Origin: Haematobia irritans
Taxonomy: Eukaryota > Arthropoda > Insecta > Diptera > Muscidae
DNA length: 64,000 nucleotides
Reading direction: 5' to 3'
Assembly (NCBI RefSeq): GCF_050003625.1
Contig: NC_134398.1
Location: forward strand, 97,549,674 to 97,613,673
Below the pieces are notes generated by a model. The model saw only the letters and a list, made by a program, of their open reading frames with translations, did not search any database and was not told the origin of the DNA. This document shows positions 12,932 through 27,837 of the stretch, piece by piece (position 1 is the first letter of the stretch; each line of letters opens with the position of its first letter). Both the position numbers and the translations under genes were made by a program.

Positions 12932-13926
12932 AATACTTCACCACCCTTGACTTGAAATCGGGATTCCATCAAATATCTCTCGCGGAACGGGACAGGGAGA
13001 AAACAGCATTCTCCGTAGGAAACAGAAAATACGAGTTCTGCAGACTCACTTTTGGTCTAAAAAATGCTCCCAGCATTTTCCAGAGAGCAATAGACGACGT
13101 CCTTAGGGATCAAATAGGAAAAACATGCTACGTTTACGTAGACGATGTTATTATTTTTTCAGAAAACGAAGAAGATCACGTGACCCATATTGAATGGGGT
13201 TTCCAGAGAAATATGATGAGGGTTTCCAGAGAAAAATCACACTTTTTAAGGAAAGTGTTGAATATCTGGGATTCGTCGTATCTAAACAGGGAATAAGAAC
13301 AAGCCCTGAGAAAGTTAACGCTATTCGCAATTACGAGCGTCCCACAACGTTATTCAACGTCAGATCCTTTTTAGGACTCGCCAGTTATTACAGATGCTTT
13401 ATCAGAAATTTTGCTTCAATAGCGAAGCCACTCACAGACATCTTGAGAGGCGATAATGGCAAGCCAGAGCCCATCAGTCCAAAAAAATTCGGGTAGACTT
13501 AAACGAATGTCAACTTCAAGCGTTTGAGAAATTAAAGGAATTGCTAGCCTCGGAGGATGTTCTACTGCTATACCCGGACTTTAAAACCCCATTCGATCTA
13601 ACGACGGATGCTTCCTCGTTAGGTTTGGGGGCAGTTTTGTCGCAAGGGGGAGACCAATCACTATGATCTCCAGAACTCTCAAAGATAGGGAATTAAACTT
13701 CGCGACAAATGAACGTGAATTGCTCGCAATAGTTTGGGCACTAGCCAAACTAAGGAACTATCTCTATGGTGTGAGAGAGTTAAATATTTACACAGACCAC
13801 CAGCCACTTACGTTTGCGGTTTCGGACAGAAACCCTAACACGAAAATAAAACGCTGGAAAGCCTTCATAGAGGAGCATAACGCAAATTTTTTACAAGCCA
13901 GGAAAGGAAAACTTTGTGGCTGATGC
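12932..13926 (+). pseudogene. pol: Errantivirus-like pol: reverse transcriptase and RNase H remnants
   Basis: The frame picks up in the middle of the reverse transcriptase (KYFTTLDLKSGFHQI), continues through LKNAPSIFQRA to the catalytic YVDDVI (about 13,138), then shifts frame near 13,250 and reads EYLGFVVSKQGIR and FLGLASYYRCF. After a stop near 13,496 and further breaks, RNase H is recognised by [28 protein letters not shown] and YTDHQPL, ending ADALSR in a different frame. The protease and the N-terminal third of the reverse transcriptase are missing at the gag junction. The protein is non-functional. Confidence 0.88.
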
Positions 13927-15193
13927 ATTGTCACGCCAGAATATCCACGCCTTGGAGCAGGAGACCCATTCCGACGTCGCGACCGTTCATAGCGAGGTCT
14001 CCTTTACATACACCATCGAGACGACGGACAAACCTCTGAATTGTTTTAGAAATCAAATAGTTCTGGAAGAGGCGTCGTTTCCCAGGAAGAGAAACTTTAT
14101 TTTATTTTCCGAAAAACCCCGACACGTCATCGAATTCTCGGACAGAAACATGCTAATAGAGGAAATAAAGCTTGCTGTGAATCCGAACGTGGTAAATGCA
14201 ATATATTGCGACTTGCCAACGCTAGCTATCGTTCAAAACTTGAACTTGTTAAGTACTTTCCGGCTACCAAATTCTGGCACTGCAAGAAGTTAGTTTTGGA
14301 CATTTTTGATAAAAGCGAACAAATGGAAATAGTCGCTACTGAGCACAATCGTGCTCATCGAGCGGCCCAAGAAAACGTTAAGCAAATTCTTCTTGATTAC
14401 TATTTCCCAAAGATGATCAAACTGGCAAATGAAACTGTGACTAACTGCAAAATTTGTTCAAAGGCAAAGTATGATAGGCATCCGTGTAAACAGGTTATGG
14501 GTGCAACCCCAATACCGTCATACCCCGGCGAAATGTTGCACATCGATATATTCTCCACGGACAAAACCTATTTTCTCACGTGCATCGACAAGTTCTCGAA
14601 ATTTGCCGTTGTCCAGCCAATCCCTTCACGGACATTAGTTGATTTAAAAGCTTAAATTTTGCAGCTAATTAACATTTTTCCTAACACCAAAATCACTTAA
14701 ATCCGAGACTATTACATCATTATTAAGAAACCAGTTTGGGATTACGATTGCCAACGCGCCTCCTCTGCATAGCACATCGAATGGCCAGGTTGAGCGGTTC
14801 CATAGCACTCTTCTGGAAATCGCAAGGTGCCTCAAATTAGAGAAGAAAATCGACAACACAGTGGATATCATACTGCTATCAACGATTAAATACAATCAGA
14901 CAATACACTCCGTAACAAGCGAAAGACCAATTGACGTGATACATTCTACAAATTCGAGTCCCAATCAAGAAGTAAAAGCAAGAATAACAGATGCCCAACG
15001 TACCGTGTTAGAGCGGAACAACACTTCGAGACAAAATAGGGTGTTCCAAGTTGGCGAGACTGTGTTGGTTAAGAATAATAAAAGGCTTGGGAATAAGCTT
15101 ATCCCGCTATATTCAGAGGGAAAAATAGAAGCGGACTTAGGGACAACAGTGCTTATTAAGGGGAGGGTGGTCCATAAGGACAACCTGAGATAA
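13927..15193 (+). pseudogene. Errantivirus-like integrase remnants
   Basis: A zinc-binding region (EHNRAHRAAQENVKQ then CKICSKAKYD) is followed by the first catalytic Asp (LHIDIFSTD). A stop lies at about 14,653. Between 14,660 and 14,860 the core is present but frame-broken. The distal part from about 14,861 reads the usual YNQTIHSVTSERP and a C-terminal segment with RNRVFQVGETVLVKN. At least three frame interruptions separate the parts. Order and spacing match gypsy-group integrases. Confidence 0.82.
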
Positions 15194-15614
15194 ATAATTA
15201 AATTTTCATTTTTCACCACTACACTTTCCTTGGCATATTGTTCAGCAATGATCTCGTATTTACGTATTTACGATATGGTATGGGTGTCGTCAATCCACAC
15301 TTCCACATGCACTTTATACGAACTTATGACGAATTCCGACTGATATTGAAAATTGTATCTCTTCACTTTGTAGAACTCTGACCGTGGCAGACCTTTTGTT
15401 TCTTAATACTCCGAAATTAATAGACTATACCAACTCCGACTACATACCCATCATAGACACACAAGTAGCATAAACCTATTGGGCACAGCCCTTAAAGTTA
15501 TTGCGGGTACACCTGATTTTGACAACTTCGAAGATATGAAATTCAAGGTACAGGACTTAATAAAGGAGGAAAATAGACAAATAACAATTAATACCACAGG
15601 ACCAAATAAATAAA
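15194..15614 (+). pseudogene. Probable 5' part of the env region, heavily decayed
   Basis: About 420 bp between integrase and the readable env frame, with stops in all three frames. Position suggests the signal peptide and N-terminal part of env, but no motif is recognisable. Confidence 0.4.
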
Positions 15615-16605
15615 TTGACGGACACTGTCAATAACATCATTAAAAGTGCGGGAGACAAACAGGTAAATACAGGATCCTTATACGAAAGTTTGTTAGCCAG
15701 AAACAGAATTACGATCTTGGAAATAGAGACCTTAGTGCTATCCATCACCCTTGCAATGTTAGGTATTGTAAATCCTATACTTTTGGATACCACTGATTTG
15801 GCAAATATTGTAAACGCGAGTAACACAACTGTAACCGATGTAATAGAGGCAGCGAATGTAAGAGTTCTATTAGATAACAATTTTTTATATTTCTTAATTA
15901 AGTACCCTAGACCTAGACTCGTATGTAAGAAAATACTGCTATTTCCGGTCCAGCATGATGCCAAAATTCTACACTTAGGCGAAAACACCGTTGCCGACTG
16001 TGAAATGGGAATGCTCGCAATAGGAAGCTGTAATGCCACACTTACAACAACGTTTTGCAGAGAACGAACACACCCGTCCTGTGCCCAGCAAATCCATTCC
16101 GGGGGTCTAGCCCACTGTTCCACCCGATCAAGCCATCTCGAGCCGGTTGTATTGATAGATGACGGAATTATCATCATAAATGACAACACTGTTACAGTAA
16201 GAACACCAGAAAATACTGTAACAGTCTCGGGAACATTTCTGGCCACCTTCGAGAGCGAAATCCAAATCAACGACACAACTTATAGAAATACAAAGGGGAA
16301 AATAATGAAAACCTCTAGCTCCGCAACGATCCCAATGTAAAAATTATTGGGCATGAAGAAGTATTAAGCCCCCCATATCTGAAAAAGCTGAGTATCGAAA
16401 ATTTACAGCACATTGGCGACATCAAAAGCACACTCATCATTGGTCCAACTACGTTTACCATTGGGTTGGTAGCGGCTCTGGCTACTTACCTCCTCTACTC
16501 GAAATTAAGGCGAAAGCGTAAACAAGCGCGACGAAACAGTGCTATCCAAGCCACCATTGAAAGTTTTAGAAGAGCCGAGGACGGCTCTCACTTAAGCGAG
16601 GGAGG

Positions 16606-16620
<15 letters not shown>
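15615..16620 (+). pseudogene. env: Errantivirus-like env remnant with transmembrane segment
   Basis: A 241-codon frame to 16,340 contains long hydrophobic/helical stretches and several Cys residues, as in the surface/fusion subunit of insect errantivirus Env, a family related to baculovirus F proteins. A frame break follows. The next frame ends with a hydrophobic membrane span (about 16,435-16,495) followed by a basic cytoplasmic tail (KLRRKRKQARR). Start codon and N-terminal region are decayed. The identification rests on position, overall character and the terminal anchor; no functional claim is made. Confidence 0.7.
16594..16605 (+). other. Polypurine tract of the provirus
   Basis: Purine-rich gcgagggaggag lies immediately before agttaac, the usual start of errantivirus LTRs. 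Confidence 0.6.
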
Positions 16621-18988
<2,368 letters not shown>

Positions 18989-19451
18989 AGTTGTCTATCA
19001 GTTAGGCTACAGGCTCCTTTTTTGCAGATGTTGAAATGACAAAGAATAAAAAGTTCGGACAATCCTATTATTCCGGGAATGAAGGACTTCTATAAACTAT
19101 AATAATGTATGATTCTTTAAATTTTAGCACAGTGTACTGAAAAGTATGTTCACCGTTGATCCATTCCTTTTGCAAAATTACTTCCGATTCAATTCGCCTT
19201 TTATCATAGCACTAAAATGACTTAAAGTACCTCTAGATTTAATAATTCAAGTAAATCGGATGGAAATTGTGGCTTCCATGCCCTCCATGGTCAATTATAT
19301 TTAGGCTAATGGGTCGAAGAGTTAAAAGGCAAAAATGGGTATAGGGCATTAGCTTCGAGATAGGAGAATTCCCCCCAAAGAGGGCAGAGGCGTAGGTCAT
19401 CTAGTTAATGTGATAAAGGGGGGGGGGCAAATTCATGTAAATTTTAATAAC
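18989..19451. other. Unassigned intergenic sequence
   Basis: I see no ORF, RNA or repeat match here. It contains a G-run (gggggggg at about 19,420). Confidence 0.4.
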
Positions 19452-19738
19452 TACACACAAAAAAAATCTGATTCAATCACGAAATTAATTGATCCAATTA
19501 ATTTTTAATTGAAATGTCTTCAATCACAGAAATGATAGTATCAATTAAAAAATTAATTGAAGGTCAATTAAAAAGTTAATTGATCCAATTAAAAAAATTA
19601 ATTGATACTATTATTTTTGTGATTGATTTTTGTTTCAATTAAAAAATTTGTTGAATTAATTAAATTTTTAATTGAATATTTTTTAAAACTCAATTAAAAT
19701 CTTAATTGGAAGAATTTTCGTGAAATTTTTGTGTGTGT
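19452..19738. mobile_element. Short complete member of family C (~290-bp MITE)
   Basis: Terminal inverted repeats acacacaaaaaaaatc and gaaatttttgtgtgtg enclose nothing but alternating aattaattgat blocks. The TA on the outer edge of each end could be a target duplication. It looks like the two ends of family C without the core. Confidence 0.65.
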
Positions 19739-20065
19739 ATAAAACCTTTCTGGGGCCTAGTTTTTAAACAAAATAGAAGACTATTCTAAAAATTCCATGA
19801 GCGTAGCAGGGTTTTAAGTCTGAGGTGGGGTCCATGTTCGCTAACAAAAGTAGACCTACTTATCTTATGGGCATCAATAATATGTCTGTTCAACTAATAA
19901 CTTTGATCTACAAGAAAATGTGTCTACCAAAAATATTGGTTTTAGACCCTATAAAATGTTTAGTGATAGACTCAGAATCACCTCCTGAGTCGATCTAGCC
20001 CTTGGTGCCCACCTGTATGCCCATGTAGTTGTTGTTCGCAAGATTCCGATCCAAATTATTAAACC
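19739..20065. other. Unassigned intergenic sequence
   Basis: No gene, RNA or repeat is recognised in these ~330 bp. Confidence 0.4.
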
Positions 20066-20500
20066 ATTATATATTGCGCCCCCAAAACCTTATTTGGACT
20101 GTACATGTTTCGGTTCGGGCGAATGAACCTTTCCACAGCCTTTAGTATAGATCTGGCTGGGAGAGATAACTCAATTTTGGGCCCTTTATGCTAACTCCTT
20201 ATGGAGAAAACATTTGGGAAATTTCCTCTTACAAATTGAATCATCTTTTCTCCCACTGTACATCATCTTTTCATATAACTTACGAGTCCCTTAATCTTAT
20301 TTTTATTTCGTTTTGTTACATAGTAATGCAACAACACGAAATTTATATTTAGAAAGCTAATTTGTTAGAATTCACCTAAGTGGTGAACAGTCGAACAATG
20401 CTTATTGTTTCTACAGTCAACTACAACATATGACAATTAACAGAAACTGGTTTCCAGGATACAACAACAATTCTAACGCGTACATTAGTCGTGTTAGGAT
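20066..20500 (-). repeat. Fragment of terminal-repeat element D, with a scrap of family C
   Basis: 20,066-20,094 (tattgcgcccccaaaacct) is family C sequence. From 20,095 the sequence matches, in inverted orientation, part of a terminal repeat plus the interior of the element at 51,687-52,557 (gtacatgtttcggttcgggc, ggagaaaacatttgggaaat). It diverges near 20,490. No coding capacity. Confidence 0.7.
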
Positions 20501-20770
20501 TAAGAGAAACTCCCGTGCATATACTGTGCGTCAAAACACGACACGACCTCATAACATACACAATTCGATAGGAGGATAATAACATGGGAAACTTATGTGG
20601 ATTAAACTTTTGTCATAAAAGTAATTATCCAAAATTGAATTAAACAAAACAAAAATTACTGTATTACATATAAATACAGTAATTTTTGTTTTGACAAATT
20701 GTTGTATGCGACAAAACAAATGCACATCATTTATTAACTATATAAAATATACATTTATAATACATTGGGA
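20501..20770. other. Unassigned sequence with a perfect hairpin
   Basis: No gene. 20,646-20,665 and 20,673-20,692 are perfect 20-bp inverted repeats with a 7-nt loop (acatata). Confidence 0.6.
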
Positions 20771-22357
<1,587 letters not shown>

Positions 22358-23020
22358 GCGTTGCGTTAATTTCGAGGACACTTTTTTAACCCTGCGTTAA
22401 TTCCGAGGACATTTTGTTGCTATGAGGACAGTCCCCAAAGCTCTACCGATCTTGCGTTAATTTCGGGGACACTGTAAGATTGGGGACACTTTTTATACAA
22501 TCCATGTTTATGGGTTAGAATCAAAGATCTCGATAATTAGATTCATAAAAATTCTATATTTCCATTATGTACTCCCAGTTTCTGTGTTTTTAGCTATGTT
22601 TTAAAAGTCATTCTTAATCCCAGGGTTACCATGTTTGCTTAGAGTGTTTGCATTCATGACGCCGTCAAAAAAAAACATTGCACTTGGCTTTGAGTTTTTT
22701 TGAACAACTGTCCCGGAACTTAACGCAAGGTCGCAATAGTCTTGTGTTCTGTCCTCATATTTCCATAATGTCCTCGGAATTAACGAAAGGTTGAGAAAGT
22801 CTCCCAGAAATTAACGCTGAACATATGGATATTTGGTATCGGAACCATTTTGTAAGACGATTGACTTGTGTCTATCTGCCCTTATAAATCTTGTCCAGTA
22901 GAGCGTCTGCGTGATAAAAATGAAATTAGTTTTATTCTAAAATTCGAATATGAGCTATATACAATGAATCCTCTCAGAAATGTACTTCCACGGTCGCCTT
23001 TAGGAGTTGAGTTGTCCATA
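22358..23020. other. Region with scattered copies of a gtcctcggaattaacgcaagg-like motif
   Basis: No gene. At least five direct or inverted copies of gcgttaattt(c)gaggacac-type sequence lie between 22,365 and 22,810. The same motif occurs at the outer end of family T and near 48,640-48,830. Confidence 0.5.
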
Positions 23021-23450
23021 GCAAATACTTCCACTTCGACGTAATTTATTTAGTTCTCAGCACCTTTTTCAATAATACAAACAATGTAGATAAAAAATAT
23101 TCAATATTATAAATTTTGCAAATTTTACCTTTGACGGAGATTCGAACCGCGGACCATAAAGTTGGTAGGCGAACACAATGCCCACTGAGCTATGCAACTC
23201 TTATTTTCATCTACGTTCAATTATCACAATAACTATCAACGCGCAAGCAACACATACACTCAATCAGTTTTATTTATAGACGAGATTGCTGGGCGAGCAC
23301 ACAGCCGAAGACATTTTGGCAATACGAGGATTGTCAAAGATCAAAGATCTTGCATTTACCGTTAAGTTCGGGGACATTGTAAGTTGAGGGATAATTTTAA
23401 TAAAACTCCCCTGTTTAAATCAAAGCGGCTTACAATATTTCCGCCAAATT
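23021..23450 (-). repeat. Family T element with internal tRNA-like domain, copy 1
   Basis: Read on the minus strand it contains the aattaacgg/ggggacatt motif, ~170 bp of conserved sequence (tcttcggctgtgtgctcgcc), a tRNA-like stretch (23,131-23,200), and a 3' part with ggtgctgagaactaaataaa. The same order is found at 26,300-26,660 and 34,205-34,500. A Pol III-type SINE-like element is inferred. Confidence 0.65.
23131..23200 (-). other. tRNA-like sequence (part of family T)
   Basis: Minus strand has an A-box-like tagctcagtgg and a B box ggttcgaatc at proper spacing. The acceptor stem does not pair and the anticodon arm is irregular (accaactttatggt), so it is not a functional tRNA. Confidence 0.65.
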
Positions 23451-24043
23451 TAACTGAACAGTAGTCGATTAATTAAAATACTGTTAAAATTTTATTACAA
23501 ATCAAATATGAACCGTCCATATATAGATTTTAAAATTTTATTTCCGCCATGGGTATACAGTGTATTGCGTACTCTGATGCAATTTGAAACAACTCTTAAA
23601 ATACAGCATGATATACCATATATCTGCTTCACTCGACACACTCAATTTTGTATGTGAGAAACAATGCTTTGTTAATTTTGGAAAAAATTCACCCATTTTT
23701 CCAAAAAAATTTAAAATATTTAAATTTTTAACGATCGATATCTCGAAAACTAAGCTTTTTAACAAAAAGTTTACTTAACATTTGCTCTTTAGAATACACC
23801 ATTTATATCCATAAGAAACTTTTTGCTAAATTTTGTAAAAAATGCAGACGGTTTATCAAAAAATTTTAAAATATCTAAATTTTCAACGATCGAAATCTCG
23901 TAAACTAAGCTTTTTTGACAAAATGCAACTCTGAAATTTTCGCACGGAAAAATAGCATACATATTATTTCTCAGCACCTTTTCAATAATACAAACAATGT
24001 AGATAAAAAATATTCAATATTATAAATTTTGCAAATTTTGCCT

Positions 24044-24113
24044 TTGACGGAGATTCGAACCGCGGACCATAAAGTTGGTAGGCGAACACAATGCCCACTG
24101 AGCTATGCAGCTC
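24044..24113 (-). other. tRNA-like sequence in second tandem copy of family T
   Basis: Same as the copy 914 bp upstream, one A/G difference near the end (ctatgcagctc). Same A and B boxes, same lack of an acceptor stem. Confidence 0.65.
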
Positions 24114-24949
24114 TTATTTTCATCCACGTTCAATTATCACAATAACTATCAACGCGCAAGCAACACATACACTCAATCAGTTTTATTTATAGACGAGATT
24201 GCTGGGCGAGCACACAGCCGAAGACATTTTGGCAATACGAGGATTGTCAAAGATCAAAGATCTTGCATTTACCGTTAAGTTCGGGGACATTGTAAGTTGA
24301 GGGATAATTTTAATAAAACTCCCCTGTTTAAATCAAAGTGGCTTACAATATTTCCGCCAAATTTAACTGAACAGTAGTCGATTAATTAAAATACAGTTAA
24401 AATTTTATTACAAATCAAATATGAACCGTCCATATATAGATTTTAAAATTTTATTTCCGCCATGGGTATACAGTGTATTGCGTACTCTGATGCAATTTGA
24501 AACAACTCTTAAAATACAGCATGATATACCATATATCTGCTTCACTCGACACACTCAATTTTGTATGTGAGACACAATGCTTTGTTAAATTTTGTAAAAA
24601 ATTCACCCATTTTTCCAAAAAATTTTAAAATATTTAAATTTTTAACGATCGATATCTCGAAAACTAAGCTTTTTAACAAAAAGTTTACTTAACATTTGCT
24701 CTTTAGAATACACCATTTATATCCATAAGAAACTTTTTGCTAAATTTTGTAAAAAATGCAGACGGTTTATCAAAAAATTTTAAAATATCTAAATTTTCAA
24801 CGATCGAAATCTCGTAAACTAAGCTTTTTTGACAAAATGCAACTCTGAAATTTTCGCACGGAAAATAGCATACATATTATTTCGCACAAATCAGTTAACA
24901 ACCCTGTGTTTGTGAACAAGCTGTGTTTTTAAAAATTTTGATATTCAAA

Positions 24950-25790
24950 TTTTTTTTTGTACAAATGGCTGCATTTTTTACAAAATTTAACAAACAAAAT
25001 GCATATTACGTATAAATAGTGTATTTTAAAGCGAAAAGGTTAAGTAACAATTTTGCAAAAAGGATTAGGATTTTCGAGATATCGATCCTTCAAAATTTAA
25101 ATATTTTATATTTTTTTGGAAAAACGGCTGCATTTTTTACGCAATTTAACAAAAATCCGATTATTTGGTATAAATAGTGTATTTTAAAGAGAAAAGGTTA
25201 ATTAACACTTTTGCCAAAAAGGCTTAGTTTTCGAGATATCGATCGTTGAAAATATAAATTGTTATAATTTTTTGGCTGCATTTTTTAGAAAATTTAACCA
25301 AAATAGTGTATTTTAAAGAGAAAATGTTAAGTAACAAGTAAAATGCTTCGTTTTCGAAGTATCGATCGTTGAAAATTTAGATATTCAAAATTTTTTTGGA
25401 AAAATGGCTGCATTTTTTAGAAAATTTAACATAGAACGTGCATATTACTTATAAATAGTGTATTTTAAAGAGAAAAGGTTAAGTAACACTTTTGCCAAAA
25501 AGGCTTAGTTTTCGAGCTATCGATCCTTGAAAATTTAAATATTTTTTAATTTTTTGGAAAAATTGCAGCATTTTTTAGAAAATTCAACAAAAACCCATAT
25601 TATAGGTATAAATAGTATATTTTAAAGAGAAAATGTTCAGTAATAATTTTGCCGAAAAGGCTTCGTTTTCGAGATATCGATCGTTGAAAATTTGGATATT
25701 AATTTATTTTGGAAAAATGGCTGCATTTTTTTACATTTTCTTGCATTTTCTTTTCGCAGGTTTTGCGCCATTTCATTTACACATGTGTGT
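24950..25790 (+). repeat. ~152-bp satellite-like tandem array
   Basis: Five to six diverged units of about 152 bp (one shorter). Each has tggctgcattttttagaaaa, tataaatagtgtattttaaa, and a dyad-rich block cgagatatcgatcgttgaaa. Inverted copies of the same unit lie at 23,660-23,940 and 24,590-24,860. No protein is encoded. Confidence 0.85.
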
Positions 25791-26299
25791 TTGGCTGTTT
25801 CGTTGTTGTTGCTAAGGCCAACCAAAGCGAGTCATGTTCACAAAAAGAACAACAAACGCACATAAAAAGCAGAAATACATTTTCCAAAAATGAAATTTGT
25901 GGTGCGAGAACAAAAACAATTTGTTTTTTTGATCGTCGTTTGACGGGCTTTTCAACTAGTATTCTATGATTTGTGCAAGTTTTATAGGTAAGCGTTTTTC
26001 AAAATAAAACCTCCAGCTTTTCTTCAACATCTTCGATAAGATTTTTCTATGCAGCTAAAAATATATATTTATTTATATAAAAATATTCATTCATTTCGGA
26101 GGGGGGGGGGGGTTTGATCCCCCTCACCCCCCCCCCCCCCCCCTGAATACGGCCTTGGGTACAGGAAAGCGTTCGCGTACATTTCTGCCACTTTTTTCAA
26201 AAAATAGAATTGAATTTACTAACTCAAGTTTTACTCTCTTGTATGTATGCAAACAGACCCATTGTAAAAAGTTTTGATTTAAAAAGGAGGTTTTATTAA
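25791..26299. other. Unassigned sequence with poly-G / poly-C hairpin
   Basis: No gene recognised. Around 26,100-26,143 a run of about 14 G is followed closely by ccccctca and a run of about 18 C, able to form a strong hairpin. Base-calling in this run is doubtful. Confidence 0.5.
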
Positions 26300-26660
26300 A
26301 AGTATCCCTGAACTTACAATGTCCCCGAAATTAACGGTCAATGCAAGATGTTTGATCTTTGACAATTCCCGTACAAAATGTCTTCGGCTGTATGCGTGCT
26401 CAGCAATCTCGTCTATAAGTAGAACTGATTGACTGTATGTGTTGCTTGCGTGTTTATAGTTATTGTGATAATATAACGTCGATATAAATAAGAGCTGCAT
26501 AGCTCAGTGGGTATTGCATTTGGCTACCAACTTTATGGTCCGCGGTTCGAATCTTGGTCCAAGCAATATAATTTGTAAAAATTATATAAGATTTAATAGA
26601 CTTTTTTACGCTGTTCGTATTACAGAAACAGGTGCTAAGAACTAAATAAACCTCGTGGAA
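26300..26660 (+). repeat. Family T element, copy 3
   Basis: It opens with gaacttacaatgtccccgaa, carries tcttcggctgt and ctcgtctataagtagaactg, the tRNA-like domain at 26,492-26,564, and ends ggtgctaagaactaaataaa. It is the plus-oriented equivalent of 23,021-23,450. Confidence 0.65.
26492..26564 (+). other. tRNA-like sequence in family T copy 3
   Basis: A box tagctcagtgg and B box ggttcgaatc are intact. The acceptor ends (gagctgc and ggtccaa) do not pair. A functional tRNA is unlikely; a Pol III promoter is plausible. Confidence 0.65.
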
Positions 26661-26747
26661 GTGAGAAATTTTGTTTTGAGTTAGTCTTTATGAAATTGTT
26701 TCCGCATCCTGTAAAAACATAAACGTTAATCACAAAAAGTATATGCT

Positions 26748-27404
26748 ACACTCAAAAACAAGTGAACTCTCTATTTCACTAAATCTAATTTAACTTTATT
26801 TTAGTTCATGGAATTATTATATATGCTATGGAAAAAGTTTCCTTTACTTGAATAATTTTTTGCGTACGTTAGTTTAATGAACTAACAAATGTCATTGAGC
26901 TTAACATGGAATCGGGCAGCACTCAGTGATAAGAGAGAAGTTCACCACTATGGGATCACAATGGACTGAATAGTCTAAGTGAGCCTGATACATCGGGCTG
27001 CCACATAACCTAACCTAACCTAACAAATGGGGAAAAATTATACACAAATTACGCATATAGATTATCTAAATTCGTATTTCTCACAAAATAGTTCATTATT
27101 TCTTTAAATTTGTAAATTTTACTACAAATTCATTCATCATGAACTTCGTATGTCACTAAAGACATTCTTGCAACTTTGAACTCCAATTTTTTCTTCAAAC
27201 TACAAAATTTGCATTAGCAAGTAAAAAAAATATTTATGTCGAATAAATTTTTTTGAATTTGTGGAAATTATTTACTTATTTCTGTGATATCGGCGTGATG
27301 CCAGCGATTGTAATATTGTTTAGTTAAAATTTTCTAAAAATATACAAAATTTTCTAAAATTAACCAAATGTTTTCTTCCTGGTGGTTCACTGTTTTTTCA
27401 GTGT
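26748..27404 (+). mobile_element. MITE-like family E, copy with nested SINE
   Basis: Imperfect terminal repeats acactcaaaaacaagtgaac and gttcactgttttttcagtgt. Shared internal phrases are gaactaacaaatg, tttaaatttgtaaattttac and ccagcgattgtaatattg. Interrupted by a 128-bp SINE. Related copies lie at 27,405, 33,575, 36,506 and around the LTR retrotransposon (39,652/48,064). Confidence 0.75.
26892..27019 (+). mobile_element. SINE-like element sharing the LINE 3' tail
   Basis: 128 bp flanked by an exact 10-bp duplication, ctaacaaatg (26,882-26,891 and 27,020-27,029). It contains gaatcgggcagcactcagtg, then the block tcacaatggactgaatagtc and cgggctgccac also found at the 3' end of the LOA-like LINE (12,390-12,467), and ends in taacc repeats. 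It could instead be a 5'-truncated LINE copy, but its first ~60 bp do not match that LINE. Confidence 0.75.
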
Positions 27405-27837
27405 GTTCTTCTAATCAAACTTTGATATAGCAAACAGAAAATCGGAAATGATTTTTGTTTGCCTAAATTTCCTTTGGGAGGAGAATAAGTTTTTGCGTGT
27501 AACATCATTCGTATTTCTCAAAAAAATAGTTCAATATTTCTTTAAATTTGTAAATTTTACTACAAATGCGTTCATCATGAACTTCGTATGTCACTAACGA
27601 CATTCTTGCAACTTTGAACTCAAATTTTTCCTTCAAACTACAAAATTTGCTTTAGCAAGTGAAAAAAATTATTTATGTCTAATAAATTTTCTTGAATTTG
27701 TCGAAAATTATTTACTTGTTACTGTGACCTCGGCGTGATGCCAGCGATTGTAATATTGTTTAGTTAAAATTTTCTAAAAATATTCAAAATTTTCTAAAAT
27801 TAACCAAAAGTTTTCTTCCTGGTGGGTTCACTGTTTA
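27405..27837 (+). repeat. Family E, second copy in direct repeat, 3' end cut by mariner
   Basis: A linker (tcttctaatcaaactttgat ... gcgtgtaacatc) is followed by sequence repeating 27,085-27,390 with few changes. The copy stops at ggttcactgttt, where mariner and then family A follow. The missing E end (ttttttttcagtgtgttctt) reappears at 30,667. Confidence 0.75.

Larger units (their letters stand above)
23052..24887. repeat. 914-bp tandem duplication
   Basis: 23,052-23,965 is repeated head-to-tail at 23,966-24,887, nearly identical (small A-run and single-base differences, e.g. accttttt versus acctttt). The unit contains most of a family T element plus two inverted copies of the ~152-bp satellite unit. 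Confidence 0.9.

Noticed and set aside
15557..16276. 239-codon minus-strand frame opposite env
   Set aside because: Antisense shadow; hydrophobic stretches are complements of env codons.
26492..26564. Functional tRNA gene
   Set aside because: A and B boxes are good, but acceptor and anticodon arms do not pair and several copies lie in a dispersed repeat.
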